Shown here: in pieces, positions 18,568 to 29,008 of the stretch
Position numbering within the stretch: position 1 is the first letter of the stretch
Layout: each line of letters begins with the position of its first letter
Source of the DNA: Dermabacter sp. p3-SID358
GTDB lineage: Bacteria; Actinomycetota; Actinomycetes; Actinomycetales; Dermabacteraceae
Reading direction: 5' to 3'
DNA: 64,000 bases
NCBI RefSeq assembly: GCF_025147465.1
Contig: NZ_JALXOZ010000009.1
Coordinates: forward strand, 1 to 64,000
Notes under the pieces: generated by a model
The model's database searches: none
What the model saw: the letters and a program-made list of their open reading frames with translations, nothing else
What the model was told of the DNA's origin: nothing
Translations under genes and position numbers: made by a program

Positions 18568-18681
18568 ATGAAGGTTTACCCCAGCGTGAAGCGCATCTGT
18601 GACAACTGCAGGGTGATTCGTCGCCACTCGCGTGTCATGGTTATCTGCACGAACCCGCGCCACAAGCAGCGGCAGGGCTGA
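18568..18681 (+). CDS. rpmJ: 50S ribosomal protein L36
   Basis: 37 residues from ATG 18568: [20 protein letters not shown] then [17 protein letters not shown]. The zinc-ribbon residues (CDNC, then C and H) are kept, so this is the zinc-binding form. It lies between infA and rpsM as usual. Confidence 0.96.
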   Translation: MKVYPSVKRICDNCRVIRRHSRVMVICTNPRHKQRQG

Positions 18682-18852
18682 GTGCATCGCCTCCCAGCAG
18701 GAGGCAACCCGCGGCACATGCCGCACCTTATAAGTAAAGAGACAGCATGAACCTCATCTCGAGGATCACCCGCGGGCCAGGGGCCGCGGCGCACCCTACA
18801 CACGGGAGCGGCATGCTGGATCAGGCCCCTGAGAAAAGTAGGAGAACTGCTC
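18682..18852 (+). other. rpmJ-rpsM spacer with an 8-bp hairpin
   Basis: CAGGGGCC (18778-18785) pairs with GGCCCCTG (18824-18831), leaving AAAAGTAGGAGAA as the rpsM ribosome-binding site just outside. A 42-codon reading frame from ATG 18747 runs through the hairpin into rpsM; it resembles no known protein and I do not call it. The element could modulate rpsM translation. Confidence 0.35.
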
Positions 18853-19230
18853 ATGGCACGTCTCGTTGGCGTTGACCTCCCGCGCGAAAAGCGCCTGGAA
18901 GTCGCCTTGACGTACATTTACGGCGTGGGTCGCACCCGCGCAATTGAAGCTCTCAACGCTACCGGCGTTGACGGCAACCAGCGCGTCCACCAGGTTTCCG
19001 ATGAGGACCTCGTGAAGCTGCGCGACTACATCGAAGAAAACTACCAGGTCGAAGGTGACCTGCGACGCGAGGTCGCAGCAGACATTCGCCGCAAGATCGA
19101 GATTGGCTCGTATGCCGGCATTCGTCACCGCCGTGGTCTTCCGGTTCGCGGTCAGCGCACCAAGACCAATGCCCGCACCCGCAAGGGCCCGAAGCGTACC
19201 GTGGCCGCCAAGAAGAAGGCCACTCGCTGA
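18853..19230 (+). CDS. rpsM: 30S ribosomal protein S13
   Basis: 125 residues. [48 protein letters not shown] and the Lys-rich tail are uS13. It bridges the subunits and contacts P-site tRNA through its C-terminal tail. AGTAGGAGAACTGCTC precedes the ATG. Confidence 0.97.
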   Translation: MARLVGVDLPREKRLEVALTYIYGVGRTRAIEALNATGVDGNQRVHQVSDEDLVKLRDYIEENYQVEGDLRREVAADIRRKIEIGSYAGIRHRRGLPVRGQRTKTNARTRKGPKRTVAAKKKATR

Positions 19231-19307
19231 GCCGCAGTTACTCCACGGGCAGCGCAGTGCGCTGACCCGTATCGATCACCTTTCACGAACTCAAGGAGTT
19301 TTGGCAT

Positions 19308-19715
19308 ATGCCTCCCAAGTCACGACAGGCCGCTGCGGCGCGTAAGCCACGCCGCAAAGACAAGAAGAACGTCGTTAACGGCCAAGCACACATCAAGAGC
19401 ACCTTCAACAACACCATCGTGTCGATCACTGACCCGAGCGGTGCTGTGATCTCGTGGGCGTCCTCGGGCCAGGTTGGGTTCAAGGGCTCGCGCAAGTCCA
19501 CGCCCTACGCGGCGCAGATGGCTGCCGAAGCTGCTGCTCGCCGCGCCCAGGAGCATGGCCTCAAGAAGGTTGACGTCTTTGTCAAGGGCCCGGGCTCGGG
19601 CCGCGAGACCGCGATCCGTTCGCTCACCGCAGCGGGTCTCGAGGTCGGTTCGATTCAGGACGTCACCCCGCAGCCCCACAACGGCGTTCGCCCGCCGAAG
19701 CGTCGTCGCAACTGA
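19308..19715 (+). CDS. rpsK: 30S ribosomal protein S11
   Basis: 135 residues. [35 protein letters not shown] and [18 protein letters not shown] are uS11 signatures. It forms part of the platform at the mRNA exit. It follows rpsM by 77 bases, with CAAGGAG upstream of the ATG. Confidence 0.97.
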   Translation: MPPKSRQAAAARKPRRKDKKNVVNGQAHIKSTFNNTIVSITDPSGAVISWASSGQVGFKGSRKSTPYAAQMAAEAAARRAQEHGLKKVDVFVKGPGSGRETAIRSLTAAGLEVGSIQDVTPQPHNGVRPPKRRRN

Positions 19716-19811
19716 GCATTGCTCGGGTGCGCGAAACGATAACCGTCATCCATCAGTGTCGTACCGCCACCGCGAACGTCATATAGCGGACGTTCCAAGA
19801 AAGGACACAAC

Positions 19812-20813
19812 GTGCTCATTGCACAGCGCCCCACGCTGACCGAAGAGGTCGTTTCTGACTACCGTTCACGGTTCGTCATCGAGCCTCTCGAGCCGGGCTT
19901 CGGCTACACGCTCGGTAACTCGCTGCGCCGCACACTGCTCTCGTCCATCCCGGGCGCAGCAGTGACGTCGATCCGCATCGATGGCGTTCTTCACGAATTC
20001 TCGACCGTTCCTGGCGTGAAAGAAGACGTCACCGAGCTCATCCTGAACATCAAGAACCTCGTGGTGTCGTCAGAGAACGACGAGCCGGTCGTCATGTACC
20101 TGCGCAAGGAGGGAGAGGGCGTCGTGACCGCCGCCGATATTACCCCTCCGGCAGGCGTCGAGATCCACAACCCTGATCTTCACATCGCTACCCTCAACTC
20201 GAAGGGTCGCCTCGAGGTCGAGCTGATCGTTGAGCGTGGCCGCGGCTACGTTTCGGCTCAACAGAACAAGGGAGCCGAGAGCGAGATTGGCCGTATTCCG
20301 GTTGATTCGATCTATTCGCCCGTTCTCAAGGTGACCTACAAGGTTGAGGCCACTCGTGTGGAGCAACGCACTGACTTCGATCGACTCATCATTGATGTCG
20401 AAACGAAGCAGGCGATTGCTCCTCGCGATGCGATTGCTTCGGCTGGCAAGACCCTCGTGGAGCTCTTCGGCCTCGCTCAGGAGCTCAACCAGGAAGCCGA
20501 GGGAATTGAGATCGGCCCTTCGCCGACCGACCAGGCACTTGCCGCAGACCTTGCGCTTCCGATCAACGACCTCAACCTCACGGTTCGTTCGTACAACTGC
20601 CTCATGCGCGAGGGTGTATACACCGTTGGTGAACTCACCAACCGCTCGGAGGCGGATTTGCTCGACATCCGCAATTTCGGCCAGAAGTCTATTGACGAGG
20701 TCAAGGCGAAGCTCGCAGAGCTCGGTCTCTCGCTCAAGGATTCCCCTGCCGGTTTTGATCCTTCTTCTGTTCTTGACTCGTACGGCGACGACGAGTTCGG
20801 CGAGCAGTTCTGA
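19812..20813 (+). CDS. rpoA: RNA polymerase subunit alpha
   Basis: 333 residues. N-terminal dimerisation and assembly domain ([20 protein letters not shown], 1-230), then a flexible linker and the C-terminal DNA-binding domain ([35 protein letters not shown]) that binds UP elements and activators. GTG start at 19812 after AAGAAAGGACACAAC. Standard position between rpsK and rplQ. Confidence 0.98.
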   Translation: MLIAQRPTLTEEVVSDYRSRFVIEPLEPGFGYTLGNSLRRTLLSSIPGAAVTSIRIDGVLHEFSTVPGVKEDVTELILNIKNLVVSSENDEPVVMYLRKEGEGVVTAADITPPAGVEIHNPDLHIATLNSKGRLEVELIVERGRGYVSAQQNKGAESEIGRIPVDSIYSPVLKVTYKVEATRVEQRTDFDRLIIDVETKQAIAPRDAIASAGKTLVELFGLAQELNQEAEGIEIGPSPTDQALAADLALPINDLNLTVRSYNCLMREGVYTVGELTNRSEADLLDIRNFGQKSIDEVKAKLAELGLSLKDSPAGFDPSSVLDSYGDDEFGEQF

Positions 20814-20843
20814 TTTCCATCTTTTTCTTCGAGGAGAAACAAC

Positions 20844-21350
20844 ATGCCTGCACCCACTAAGGGCGCTCGACTCGGCTCGTCCCCGGCTCACGAGAAAGCT
20901 ATTCTCGCGAACCTCGCGACCGCCCTGTTCGAGCACGGTGCCATCACCACGACGCACACTCGCGCGAAGCGCGTTCAGCCCCTCGCTGAGCGTCTCATCA
21001 CTCAGGCCAAGAAGGGCGATCTTGCGAACCGCCGCCGCGTGATGCAGACGCTCAAGACCAAGGAAGCTGCGCATCTTCTCATGACTGAGATCGCCCCGAA
21101 GTTTTCGGAGCGTCCAGGCGGTTACACCCGCATCACTAAGCTCGAGAACCGCAAGGGCGACAACGCCCCCATGGCGCTCCTCGAGCTTGTTGAGGAAGAG
21201 TACTCGCCGAAGCAGGCAGTCGTGAAGGAAGCTGAAGGCGCAGCCAAGGCTTCCGCCAAGGCCGAGGAGGCTCCCGCTGAGGAGACCAAGGTTGAAGAGA
21301 CCGCTGCCGAGGACACCACCGAAGAGGTCACGGACAACACCGAGGCCTGA
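20844..21350 (+). CDS. rplQ: 50S ribosomal protein L17
   Basis: 168 residues. The L17 fold ([60 protein letters not shown]) covers about 1-120. The remaining 48 residues are an Ala/Glu/Thr-rich acidic tail, probably disordered. L17 in some relatives carries the extra domain that here sits on L4 instead. Last gene of the alpha operon; truA, often next, is 16.6 kb away. Confidence 0.96.
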   Translation: MPAPTKGARLGSSPAHEKAILANLATALFEHGAITTTHTRAKRVQPLAERLITQAKKGDLANRRRVMQTLKTKEAAHLLMTEIAPKFSERPGGYTRITKLENRKGDNAPMALLELVEEEYSPKQAVVKEAEGAAKASAKAEEAPAEETKVEETAAEDTTEEVTDNTEA

Positions 21351-21376
21351 TCCCCGGCTCCTCTCCGCATAGAGCA

Positions 21377-21414
21377 GCGGCCCGATCCCCTGTGAAGGGG
21401 TGTCGGGCCGCTTT
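21377..21414 (+). terminator. alpha operon terminator after rplQ
   Basis: GCGGCCCGA (21377-21385) pairs with TCGGGCCGC (21403-21411), with an inner CCCCT/AGGGG stem, followed by TTTCTCTATT. It also faces the convergent amidase gene. Confidence 0.85.
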
Positions 21415-21486
21415 CTCTATTGGAGACGTCAGTCGGGTTTTTCGGTGCGGCTATTGAACAGCCGAAAAATTCGTTGGTTGCTCGTC

Positions 21487-23790
21487 TTAGTGACGTCGAG
21501 TGAAGATGACCGAACGCCTCTTCGGATCCCAGATGAGGCGCCCGCCCTGGAAATCCTGGACGGTGCGCCCGAGGGAGTCCTTGAACTCGTCTGTTGTTGG
21601 GTAGCCGAGGGTGCTTCGTTCCCCACCTCGTTGGAGCCAGTAGGTCTTGAAACCGTCTTTGATAATGTGAGCCCCGGTCGCGCGCGACCAATACACGCGT
21701 TGGCCGTTCTCGAAGGCTTGATAGGCGCCACCCTTCACAACGATTTCATCGGTCGTGGGGTATCCGAGACTTCCGCGTTCGAGATTCTCGCGCACGTAAA
21801 CGCTATATATTGCGTAGTGTACTCCGAACGTTTTTCTATTCCTTGCGTCGTGAAGCACAATCCCATTTTGGAAGACTTGCGAGCTTCCGCCGCCCTTAAG
21901 TCCTGTGCGAAGATCACGGGTAGGGTATTTCAGAGAGCTGTTCTCGGCGCCGACCTTGTTCCAGTAGTTCAGGATTGGCCCGGTCATCATGATGGCCCCG
22001 GTCTTGCGGGACCAGACGATTTGGCCGTTCTGGAACGACTGCGCCGCCCCACCGTTAAGAATGCGTTCACGGCTCGTGGGGAATCCGAGCTGGGAACTCG
22101 TGGCGCCAAGGGAATTCCATTTGTCGCCAATGGCGTATCGCGTGTCGTAGGCGCCGGTTGTTCGGCTCCACGTAATGGTAGAACGGGCAAATTTTTGTTG
22201 GCTCCCGCCGTGCACGGGGTATTCCGCTCCTCGCGGGGCACCAAATTCCGCTGCGCCACCGTTGCGCACATAGAAAGCACCGATCGCGCCGGTGACGCCT
22301 TCGGCTGAAGGAGGGGTCGTGTTCTTCTGCGGCGTGAACGCCACTTTGCCATTGGCGCGTGATGCGGTGCCGTTTTCGAACCGCTGGCGGGTGCTGCTTC
22401 CGTTCTCCATGGGGCGGCCCCAAGCTGGCTGCCAGTCGTGCGAGAAGCTGCTCCTGTGCGCGGTTGTGCGCCCGCCCGCCGTGATGATTAAGCCGCTCGT
22501 GAGGCGCGTGACGTCAAAGCTGCCTTCGCGGCGACGAACGTGGGTGACGGTGCCGAAAGTGCTGCGCCCGCCGCCATTCACGAAAGCACGTGAGTGCTCG
22601 GGGTACCGGTTCTTGTATTCCGTGAGCTTTTGCTGCACGCGTTTGCGAAGTTCGGGAAGCTGGCGATAGTACCGATCGCCCGGGCAATCGGTGTAGTTGA
22701 CGTCGCGGTGCGCGAAAAGATGCGGTAAGGAGAAGGTGCCCGTGCGCTTGACGCGGGAGATATTCACCGTCCATTCCTTGCTTCCGTAGACGTCTTGCGT
22801 GAACGTGCTTCCGAGTTTCCAAGCAGCGACGGTCGCAATCGCGTTAAGGGCGGCGGAGGGGACGGAAATGTTCATGTAGTCGCCCATGACGGAGATGCCG
22901 CACGAGCCGGTGTTGAAGCCGCGCGCGTGTGCACCGGCAACATTCCGGTGGAGTCCGCCGCTGCGCCCTTCGAAGATCTGGCCGTATTTGTCGACCACAA
23001 TGTTGTAGCCGAGATCTGCCCACCCGAGCGTGGCCGTGTGATACGAGAACATTCCACGTACGACTTGCGGGCTTTGCGCTTTTGTGTAGTTGTTGGAGCC
23101 ACCGGTGTGGTGGATGCAGATCGCCTTGAGTTCCTTCGCGTAGCTGAGCCGCGACGCGCTTACCGATCCGGCGTTCCATTCTTTGCGGGTGATAAACGTT
23201 GGAGCACCAGTGCCAGGCGTGACGGTCGCGGGGAGGATTCGCGTAATACCGGTACCGCCGCCGCTCGAGGCGAGGCGCACGTCGCTGCCCGCCTCCGATG
23301 TGGTGATGAGGTGTGCGGTGAGCTGATTGGAGATATCTTTCCCATTACGGAAGGCGCGAACGTTGACCGCGCTCGAGGGGCCGAGCCAGACGGCGTCGGT
23401 CGCGTTTTCGGCGATGTCCGTCAAGATTTCAGCGCTGAGCCAATCGCCCCATTCGCCCGTGTTGAGATCTTGGCCCTGGAATTCGACCGCGTCGGGGGCT
23501 TCGACGTCCTCCGGCCACGTGGCTGCGGCCATGGTGATGTATCCGGCGACTTGCTTGGCGGAGCTGCCGTCGAGCTCAGGGTTCTTTTCCGAAGCGCCCT
23601 GTGTCTCGACCGAATTGGTGCGGGCGAGGTCGCGGTCGACTACGGCGGTATCGCCACCGCTCGGGGCGGGGCTGCCGTCGGCGAGGGCGAGGCCCATGCC
23701 GAGCGCGCCTACGCCGGCGACGGCGAGGGGAGTCACGGCGCCGATCTTGAGGAGGGCGCGACGATTGACGGGAGTTTTCGAAAAGTTCAT
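21487..23790 (-). CDS. Tat-exported N-acetylmuramoyl-L-alanine amidase with LGFP repeats
   Basis: 767 residues from ATG 23790, preferred over 23832 because the earlier codon lies inside a hairpin. A Tat-type signal (NRRALLKIGAV, ending LALADG) leads to a long N-terminal region, then a PGRP/amidase-2 domain: zinc ligands in AICIHHTGGSNNY and LFAHRDVNYTDCPG, with GWADLGYNIVVDKYGQIFEG between. At least five LGFP-type repeats follow to the C-terminus (LGFPTSRERILNGGAAQSF and LGYPTTDEIVVKGGAYQAF are examples). It should cleave peptide stems from glycan strands outside the cell, with the repeats binding the wall. Separated by a hairpin from purL upstream. Confidence 0.9.
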   Translation of the reverse strand: MNFSKTPVNRRALLKIGAVTPLAVAGVGALGMGLALADGSPAPSGGDTAVVDRDLARTNSVETQGASEKNPELDGSSAKQVAGYITMAAATWPEDVEAPDAVEFQGQDLNTGEWGDWLSAEILTDIAENATDAVWLGPSSAVNVRAFRNGKDISNQLTAHLITTSEAGSDVRLASSGGGTGITRILPATVTPGTGAPTFITRKEWNAGSVSASRLSYAKELKAICIHHTGGSNNYTKAQSPQVVRGMFSYHTATLGWADLGYNIVVDKYGQIFEGRSGGLHRNVAGAHARGFNTGSCGISVMGDYMNISVPSAALNAIATVAAWKLGSTFTQDVYGSKEWTVNISRVKRTGTFSLPHLFAHRDVNYTDCPGDRYYRQLPELRKRVQQKLTEYKNRYPEHSRAFVNGGGRSTFGTVTHVRRREGSFDVTRLTSGLIITAGGRTTAHRSSFSHDWQPAWGRPMENGSSTRQRFENGTASRANGKVAFTPQKNTTPPSAEGVTGAIGAFYVRNGGAAEFGAPRGAEYPVHGGSQQKFARSTITWSRTTGAYDTRYAIGDKWNSLGATSSQLGFPTSRERILNGGAAQSFQNGQIVWSRKTGAIMMTGPILNYWNKVGAENSSLKYPTRDLRTGLKGGGSSQVFQNGIVLHDARNRKTFGVHYAIYSVYVRENLERGSLGYPTTDEIVVKGGAYQAFENGQRVYWSRATGAHIIKDGFKTYWLQRGGERSTLGYPTTDEFKDSLGRTVQDFQGGRLIWDPKRRSVIFTRRH

Positions 23791-23829
23791 GGGGGAAGTA
23801 CTTTCGTAAATGGGGATTTCCGGCATCAC

Positions 23830-23874
23830 CATAGCCCACGCAGCCTCTCTTTGTGAAGGTCAACGTGGGCTATG
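23830..23874 (-). terminator. 11-bp perfect hairpin between purL and the amidase gene
   Basis: CATAGCCCACG (23830-23840) pairs perfectly with CGTGGGCTATG (23864-23874) around a 23-base loop. It lies just past the purL stop on the minus strand, without a T-run. Probably a purL terminator or mRNA-end stabiliser. Confidence 0.55.
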
Positions 23875-23890
23875 TGGCTTGCGTACGTGC

Positions 23891-26185
23891 TCAGGCGAGG
23901 TGCTCGGGGAGCGTGCGTGCGCGACGCTCGCGCAGCTCAGGGAGGGGGAAGGTTCCGACGCCTGCGAGATCCAAGACGTCTCCACCGCTTGTGCCCACGT
24001 GCACCACGGGAACCGAGGCGCTTTGTGCGAGCTCCTCGAAACCGGGGGCGTCCTCGGGGCGTATCGCAACGAGAGCGCGGGCGTGTGATTCGGAAACGAG
24101 CGTGGTGAAGGAGTCAACGCCGTCTCGTTCCATTATCGGCGCAAGATCGATTGTGGCACCAATGCCGAATCGAGTCGCCGATTCGACGAGCGATTGAAAG
24201 AGGCCGCCTTCGCTCAGATCGTGGCTCGCGCGCGCGAGGCCCTTTTCTGCGGCACCGATGAGTACCGAAGCGAGGGCCTTTTCGTTCTTGAGCGACACGC
24301 GCGGGGGTGTGCCACCAAGGTGGGAGTGGATGGCGTCGGCCCATGCCGAACCCGAAAGCTCCTCGCGGGTTTCGCCGAGGAGGTAGATCGCGAGACCCGC
24401 TTCGTGCCAGCCGGAGGGCACGCGCGCAGCGACATCGTCAAAGACCCCGAGAACGCCGACGACGGGAGTCGGGTGAATCGCCGAGTTGAGGCGTCCGGGT
24501 TCGCCCGTGGAGTTGTAGAGCGAGACGTTGCCGCCTGTGACGGGGACCTCGAGCTCTTGGCAGGCGTCGGCAAGCCCCGTGATCGCTTCGACGAATTGCC
24601 ACATGCGATCGGGGTCTTCAGGCGAGCCGAAGTTGAGGCAATCGGTAACGGCGAGCGGGCGCGCGCCCGTTGTCGCGACGTTGCGATAGGCCTCGGCGAG
24701 GGCGGCGCGAGCACCTTCACGCGGGTTCAGCATGGTGAAGCGGCCGTTGCCGTCTGTCGCGATAGCGATGCCGCGGCCGGTTTTTTCATCGATGCGGAGC
24801 ACGCCGGCGTCATCGGGCATGGCGAGTGCGGTGTTGCCGCCGACGTAGCGATCGTACTGGTCGGTGACCCACGCGGCGCTCGCAAGGTTTGGAGAAGTCG
24901 TGAGGGCCCAAAGCTGGTCCACGAGTTCTTCAGGGCTCGAGGGGTGCGAGAGGTCTTCGGCGCGGTCTGCTTCGAGGTTGTCCTGCCATGCGGGGCGCGC
25001 GTAGGGGCGATCGTACGTGGGGCCTTCGTGCGCGACGGTCCTCGGGTCGACGTCGACAATCCGCTTGCCGTAATGGTCGATCGTGAGCCGGCCCTCACCC
25101 GTAACATCACCGATGACGGCGGCTTCGACTCCCCATTTCTCGGTGATCGAAAGGAAGTCCTCGAGATTCTCCGGGCTGACGACGGCCATCATTCGCTCTT
25201 GCGATTCGCTCATGAGAATCTCGCCGGCGGTGAGAGTCGGGTCACGAAGCAGGACGTTTTCGAGGTCGATGTGCATGCCGGAGTCGCCGTTGGAGGCGAG
25301 TTCACTCGTGGCGCACGAAATACCTGCGGCGCCGAGATCCTGGATGCCCTCCACGATCTTTTTCGCAAAGAGCTCGAGGCAGCATTCGATAAGGAGCTTC
25401 TCCATGAACGGGTCGCCGACCTGGACGCTCGGGCGTTTGGCGGGGCCCTCATCCTCGAACGTTTCGGAGGCGAGGATTGATGCGCCGCCGATGCCGTCAC
25501 CGCCCGTGCGCGCACCGAACAGGACAACCTTGTTCCCGGTGCCGGTGGCGGAGGCGAGATGGATATCCTCGTGGCGCAGCACGCCAACGGCGAGAGCATT
25601 CACAAGCGGGTTTGTTTGGTAGGCGGGATCGAAAACAGTTTCGCCACCGATATTGGGTAAACCGAGGCTGTTGCCATAACCCCCAACGCCGGCGACGACT
25701 CCTTGAGCAACGCGCGCCGTGTCGGGGTGGTCGATCGCACCGAAGCGAAGCTGGTCCATGACGGCGACGGGGCGGGCGCCCATCGAGATGATGTCGCGGA
25801 CGATCCCGCCCACACCGGTTGCGGCACCCTGGTAGGGCTCGACGTAGCTCGGGTGGTTGTGCGATTCGACTTTGAATGTCACGGCCCAACCGTCGCCGAT
25901 GTCGACAACGCCGGCGTTCTCACCAATGCCCACGAGGAGATTTTCCTTCATCGCGGCGGTTTGCTTGTGGCCGAATTGCTTGAGGTGGATTTTCGAGGAT
26001 TTGTACGAGCAATGCTCCGACCACATGACGGAGTACATTGCGAGTTCGGCATTTGTGGGGCGGCGGCCGAGGATGTCGCGGATCTTTCCGTATTCCGCCT
26101 CTTTGAGACCGAGCTCGGCCCACGGCTGGATCTCGTTTGGCGTCTCACGTGCCCGTTCGATGGTGTCTGGCTCGTGGGTGTTCAT
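23891..26185 (-). CDS. purL: Phosphoribosylformylglycinamidine synthase subunit PurL
   Basis: 764 residues, the small-PurL type that works with PurQ and Pur[21 protein letters not shown] (catalytic His), [34 protein letters not shown] and [11 protein letters not shown] are family motifs. It converts FGAR, glutamine and ATP to FGAM in purine synthesis. PurQ and PurS are on the same strand 4 kb away, so the complex is encoded by separate units. A GGAGG lies 13 bases from the ATG, a wide spacing. Confidence 0.97.
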   Translation of the reverse strand: MNTHEPDTIERARETPNEIQPWAELGLKEAEYGKIRDILGRRPTNAELAMYSVMWSEHCSYKSSKIHLKQFGHKQTAAMKENLLVGIGENAGVVDIGDGWAVTFKVESHNHPSYVEPYQGAATGVGGIVRDIISMGARPVAVMDQLRFGAIDHPDTARVAQGVVAGVGGYGNSLGLPNIGGETVFDPAYQTNPLVNALAVGVLRHEDIHLASATGTGNKVVLFGARTGGDGIGGASILASETFEDEGPAKRPSVQVGDPFMEKLLIECCLELFAKKIVEGIQDLGAAGISCATSELASNGDSGMHIDLENVLLRDPTLTAGEILMSESQERMMAVVSPENLEDFLSITEKWGVEAAVIGDVTGEGRLTIDHYGKRIVDVDPRTVAHEGPTYDRPYARPAWQDNLEADRAEDLSHPSSPEELVDQLWALTTSPNLASAAWVTDQYDRYVGGNTALAMPDDAGVLRIDEKTGRGIAIATDGNGRFTMLNPREGARAALAEAYRNVATTGARPLAVTDCLNFGSPEDPDRMWQFVEAITGLADACQELEVPVTGGNVSLYNSTGEPGRLNSAIHPTPVVGVLGVFDDVAARVPSGWHEAGLAIYLLGETREELSGSAWADAIHSHLGGTPPRVSLKNEKALASVLIGAAEKGLARASHDLSEGGLFQSLVESATRFGIGATIDLAPIMERDGVDSFTTLVSESHARALVAIRPEDAPGFEELAQSASVPVVHVGTSGGDVLDLAGVGTFPLPELRERRARTLPEHLA

Positions 26186-26273
26186 GCTCGCGGCTGTCCT
26201 CCGTGTCGGTTGTTCGCAGCACCTTGTATTTTACGACGTCGCGCGAGAGAGCGGGGAATGAAAGAGTAGGAGT

Positions 26274-27209
26274 ATGCCGTCCACGACGAAGACACTCGCG
26301 CGCGTCCCAAGCGCGGCTGCCGCATGGGCGGCAATTCTTACGCGTGCGCCCGTTGCGCGCTCCGAGGCGTTTGCCGACCTTCGCTACATCGTGCGCGGGG
26401 TGCGCGTTGATCGGGCACGCGCGATGCGCTACTCGCGGCTCGTCGCCCCGAAACGTCAAGAGCCGTGGCCGGAAGCGAGCTTCACTCATCCCGGTTTTGT
26501 TCACGCTCTCGCACAGCCGCTTGGTCTTTCTCTCATGGCTCGCCCGCGCTTTCCGCTGCCAGCCCTCGGACTCGTTCATGTCAAGAATTCACTCCTCGTG
26601 CACAGGCCGGTGCGCGTGGGGGAGAAGATTGACATTGAAACGCGCGTAGGCTCCCTTGGCAGCACGCCAAAGGGACGCACGTGCGAGGTAGTTTCGGTGA
26701 TCTCGCGCGGTGGGGAAATCCTTGCGACGGATGTCTCAACTTATCTCTTGCGGGGCTCCGCTGATACCGGCAACCAGCGCGATTCGGAGGTGGCCGAGCA
26801 TTACCCTCTTGCCACCAACGCGCCGCGATCACGGTGGAGGCTTTCCGCGGGCACGGGGCGCGAGTTCGCACGCGCAAGTGGGGACGTCCACCCGGTCCAT
26901 GTGAGCGCCCTCAGCGCTCGTGCGCTTGGAGCGCCGGGGCCGCTCGCTCACGGCATGCTCTTGGGCTCTCGCGCCCTGAGCGAGATTCGCCCGAGCGTGA
27001 GTACGCCGCTCCTGTGGGAGCTTGAGTTCCCCTCGCTTCCGCCCCTACCCGCAACCGTGTGGGTGCGCTACGAGCGTGAGACTCGACGAGGAGAACCGGC
27101 GGGCGAAAAAGTCACCTTTTCGGGGTTCAATTTTCACGGTCCGACGCCCGCTGACCGCACGGCGCACCTCAGTTTTTTCGGTTGTGTCAGCTCGCTCATC
27201 GCGGCGTAA
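26274..27209 (+). CDS. MaoC-like (hotdog-fold) dehydratase domain protein
   Basis: 311 residues. The C-terminal half carries the MaoC hydratase signature FARASGDVHPVHVSALSARA (Asp and His of the hotdog active site) followed by GPLAHGMLLGSRAL. The N-terminal half (LVHVKNSLLVHRPVRVGEKI, VSVISRGGEILATDVSTYLL) looks like a second, degenerate hotdog unit, as in fatty-acid synthase-type dehydratases. It is probably an acyl-CoA or acyl-ACP hydratase; substrate unknown. It stands alone, divergent from purL, with GTAGGAG just before the ATG. Confidence 0.8.
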   Translation: MPSTTKTLARVPSAAAAWAAILTRAPVARSEAFADLRYIVRGVRVDRARAMRYSRLVAPKRQEPWPEASFTHPGFVHALAQPLGLSLMARPRFPLPALGLVHVKNSLLVHRPVRVGEKIDIETRVGSLGSTPKGRTCEVVSVISRGGEILATDVSTYLLRGSADTGNQRDSEVAEHYPLATNAPRSRWRLSAGTGREFARASGDVHPVHVSALSARALGAPGPLAHGMLLGSRALSEIRPSVSTPLLWELEFPSLPPLPATVWVRYERETRRGEPAGEKVTFSGFNFHGPTPADRTAHLSFFGCVSSLIAA

Positions 27210-27343
27210 GGAGCGCTGTGAGTGCCCCGGGTGTTCAGGAGATCTCAGGAACGCTGATGAGCTGCGAGTTAGTGTGAAAGCGCAGAAAAGACGAGGGGCG
27301 GTGCAGCAGGTGTACCGCCCGAAGGTGCGGACGAAGGAGCGCC

Positions 27344-27631
27344 ATGCCCCTGTACGAGTTCCGTTGCGGTGAAGGTCACCTCAGCGAAGCCCTGCTACCC
27401 ATGAGCAGTACAACTCGAGAACGCCAGTGCCCCGAGTGCGAGAACCCCGCGAAGCGCCTCGTGAGCGCGCCCGCGCTGCGTTCACTCAACCCGGCACTGA
27501 CGAACGCGATCGATTCGGCGAATAAGAGCGCTTATGAGCCCCAGGTTCATTCGTCGCTTCCCACGTCGCCTGGCGCTAAGCCCACCCCCGTGTCGCACGA
27601 TCCGCGCCATCGTGCACTTCCGCGTCCCTGA
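27344..27631 (+). CDS. fmdB: FmdB-family zinc ribbon protein
   Basis: 95 residues. An N-terminal zinc ribbon begins MPLYEFRCGEGHLSE and contains CPECENPAKRLVS; the first CxxC of the family is reduced to a single Cys (RCGEGH), so metal binding may be atypical. The C-terminal half is Pro/Ser-rich. FmdB was named as a regulator of the formamidase gene in Methylophilus. Here it lies 36 bases before fmdA with GAAGGAG upstream. Confidence 0.8.
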   Translation: MPLYEFRCGEGHLSEALLPMSSTTRERQCPECENPAKRLVSAPALRSLNPALTNAIDSANKSAYEPQVHSSLPTSPGAKPTPVSHDPRHRALPRP

Positions 27632-27667
27632 CGCCCTCGGGTAGGCGAGCAAAGGAGCACATACTCA

Positions 27668-28924
27668 ATGCCTAAGAATCTTTTCCCGCTTGACTCCACG
27701 AAATCGTTTAAAGACCAGGACATCGTTGGCCACAACCGCTGGCACCCGGATATTCCCGCGGCCGTGACGGTGAACCCGGGCGACACGTTCCGTATCGACT
27801 GCCGCGAGTGGTTCGACGGCGACATTAAGAACGACGACAGCGCCCAGGACATCCTCGAGGCTCCCGTGAGCAAGGTCCACGCTCTATCGGGCCCGTTCCA
27901 CATCAAGGGTGCGAAGCCCGGCGACCTTCTCATCGTGGACATCCTCGACGTCGGCCCGATCCCGCAGGAAGACGAGGGGCCACTCGCGGGTCAGGGCTGG
28001 GGCTACACCGGCATTTTCGCGAAGAACAACGGTGGTAGCTTCCTCGTGGATCAGTTCCCGGATGCGTACAAGGCCGTGTGGGACTTCAACGGTCAGACCG
28101 CAACGTCGCGTCACGTACCGGGCGTGTCCTTTACAGGCCTCATCCATCCGGGCCTCATGGGTACCGCGCCCTCGCACGAACTGCTCAAGAAGTGGAATGA
28201 CCGCGAGGCCGCCCTTATCGCGACCGACCCCAATCGCCTGCCCCCGCTCGCGCTTCCGCCCGAGCCGAAGGATGCCGTTCTCGGCACCCTTACCGGAGCC
28301 GACTACGACCGTGTTGCGGCTGAAGGCGCACGCACCGCCCCGCCGCGTGAGAACGGTGGCAACCAGGACATCAAGAACCTTTCGAAGGGTACGCGCGTGT
28401 TCTATCCCGTATACGTGGACGGCGCGCACTTCTCGGTTGGCGACCTGCACTTCTCGCAAGGCGACGGCGAAATCACCTTCTGCGGTGGCATCGAGATGTC
28501 CGGCTTTATCGACGTGCACGTCGATGTCATCCCCGGTGGCATGGATAAGTACAACGTCAAGGAAAACGCGATCTTCATGCCCGGCAATGTGGAGCCTCGC
28601 TACAGCGAGTGGATCTCCTTCTCGGGCACGTCCGTCACGCTCGACGGCGAACAGCGCTACCTCGATTCGCAGCTCGCCTACCAGCGTGCATGCCTCCACG
28701 CGATTGACTACCTCACGACCTTCGGCTGGAGCCCCGAGCAGGTATTCCTCATGCTTGGCGCCGCACCGATTGAGGGCCGCTTCTCGGGCGTCGTAGACAT
28801 CCCGAACTCGTGCGCAACGGTGTACATCCCGACCGCAATCTTCGACATCGACGTGCGCCCCGGTGCGGGTGACGTTCCGAAGATCGATCCGGGCATCGGC
28901 GCGCCGCGCGCAGCAAACGCCTAG
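27668..28924 (+). CDS. fmdA: Formamidase (FmdA/AmdA family)
   Basis: 418 residues, the usual formamidase length. HNRWHPDIPAAVTVNPGDTF, FDGDIKNDDSAQDILEAPVS, HIKGAKPGDLLIVDIL, FPGVSFTG-like RHVPGVSFTGLIHPGLMGTAP and DLHFSQGDGEITFCGGIEMS are family motifs. It hydrolyses formamide to formate and ammonia, giving nitrogen under limitation. AAAGGAG stands upstream of the ATG. Co-directional with fmdB; no amide porin or transporter gene is adjacent. Confidence 0.93.
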   Translation: MPKNLFPLDSTKSFKDQDIVGHNRWHPDIPAAVTVNPGDTFRIDCREWFDGDIKNDDSAQDILEAPVSKVHALSGPFHIKGAKPGDLLIVDILDVGPIPQEDEGPLAGQGWGYTGIFAKNNGGSFLVDQFPDAYKAVWDFNGQTATSRHVPGVSFTGLIHPGLMGTAPSHELLKKWNDREAALIATDPNRLPPLALPPEPKDAVLGTLTGADYDRVAAEGARTAPPRENGGNQDIKNLSKGTRVFYPVYVDGAHFSVGDLHFSQGDGEITFCGGIEMSGFIDVHVDVIPGGMDKYNVKENAIFMPGNVEPRYSEWISFSGTSVTLDGEQRYLDSQLAYQRACLHAIDYLTTFGWSPEQVFLMLGAAPIEGRFSGVVDIPNSCATVYIPTAIFDIDVRPGAGDVPKIDPGIGAPRAANA

Positions 28925-28944
28925 CATCAACGCATTGCACCGCC

Positions 28945-28984
28945 GAGGGCGGGAGGAGGTTCGAAAGGATCGACTCCCGCCCTC
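28945..28984 (+). terminator. Hairpin after fmdA
   Basis: GAGGGCGGGAG (28945-28955) pairs perfectly with CTCCCGCCCTC (28974-28984). No T-run follows. It ends 11 bases before the -10 of the next gene. Confidence 0.6.
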
Positions 28985-29008
28985 GCGCGATGTCGTAGGC
29001 TCGAAGCC

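Noticed and set aside
18747..18875. 42-codon frame upstream of rpsM
   Set aside because: It overlaps the rpsM start in another frame and has no homology I recognise; a leader peptide is possible but unsupported.
22795..23856. 353-codon plus-strand frame inside the amidase gene
   Set aside because: It mirrors the amidase coding frame and contains no known domain.
24194..25480. 428-codon open frame on the plus strand inside purL
   Set aside because: It is antisense to a clear PurL sequence. Long antisense frames are expected at this G+C content, and its translation has no recognisable motif.
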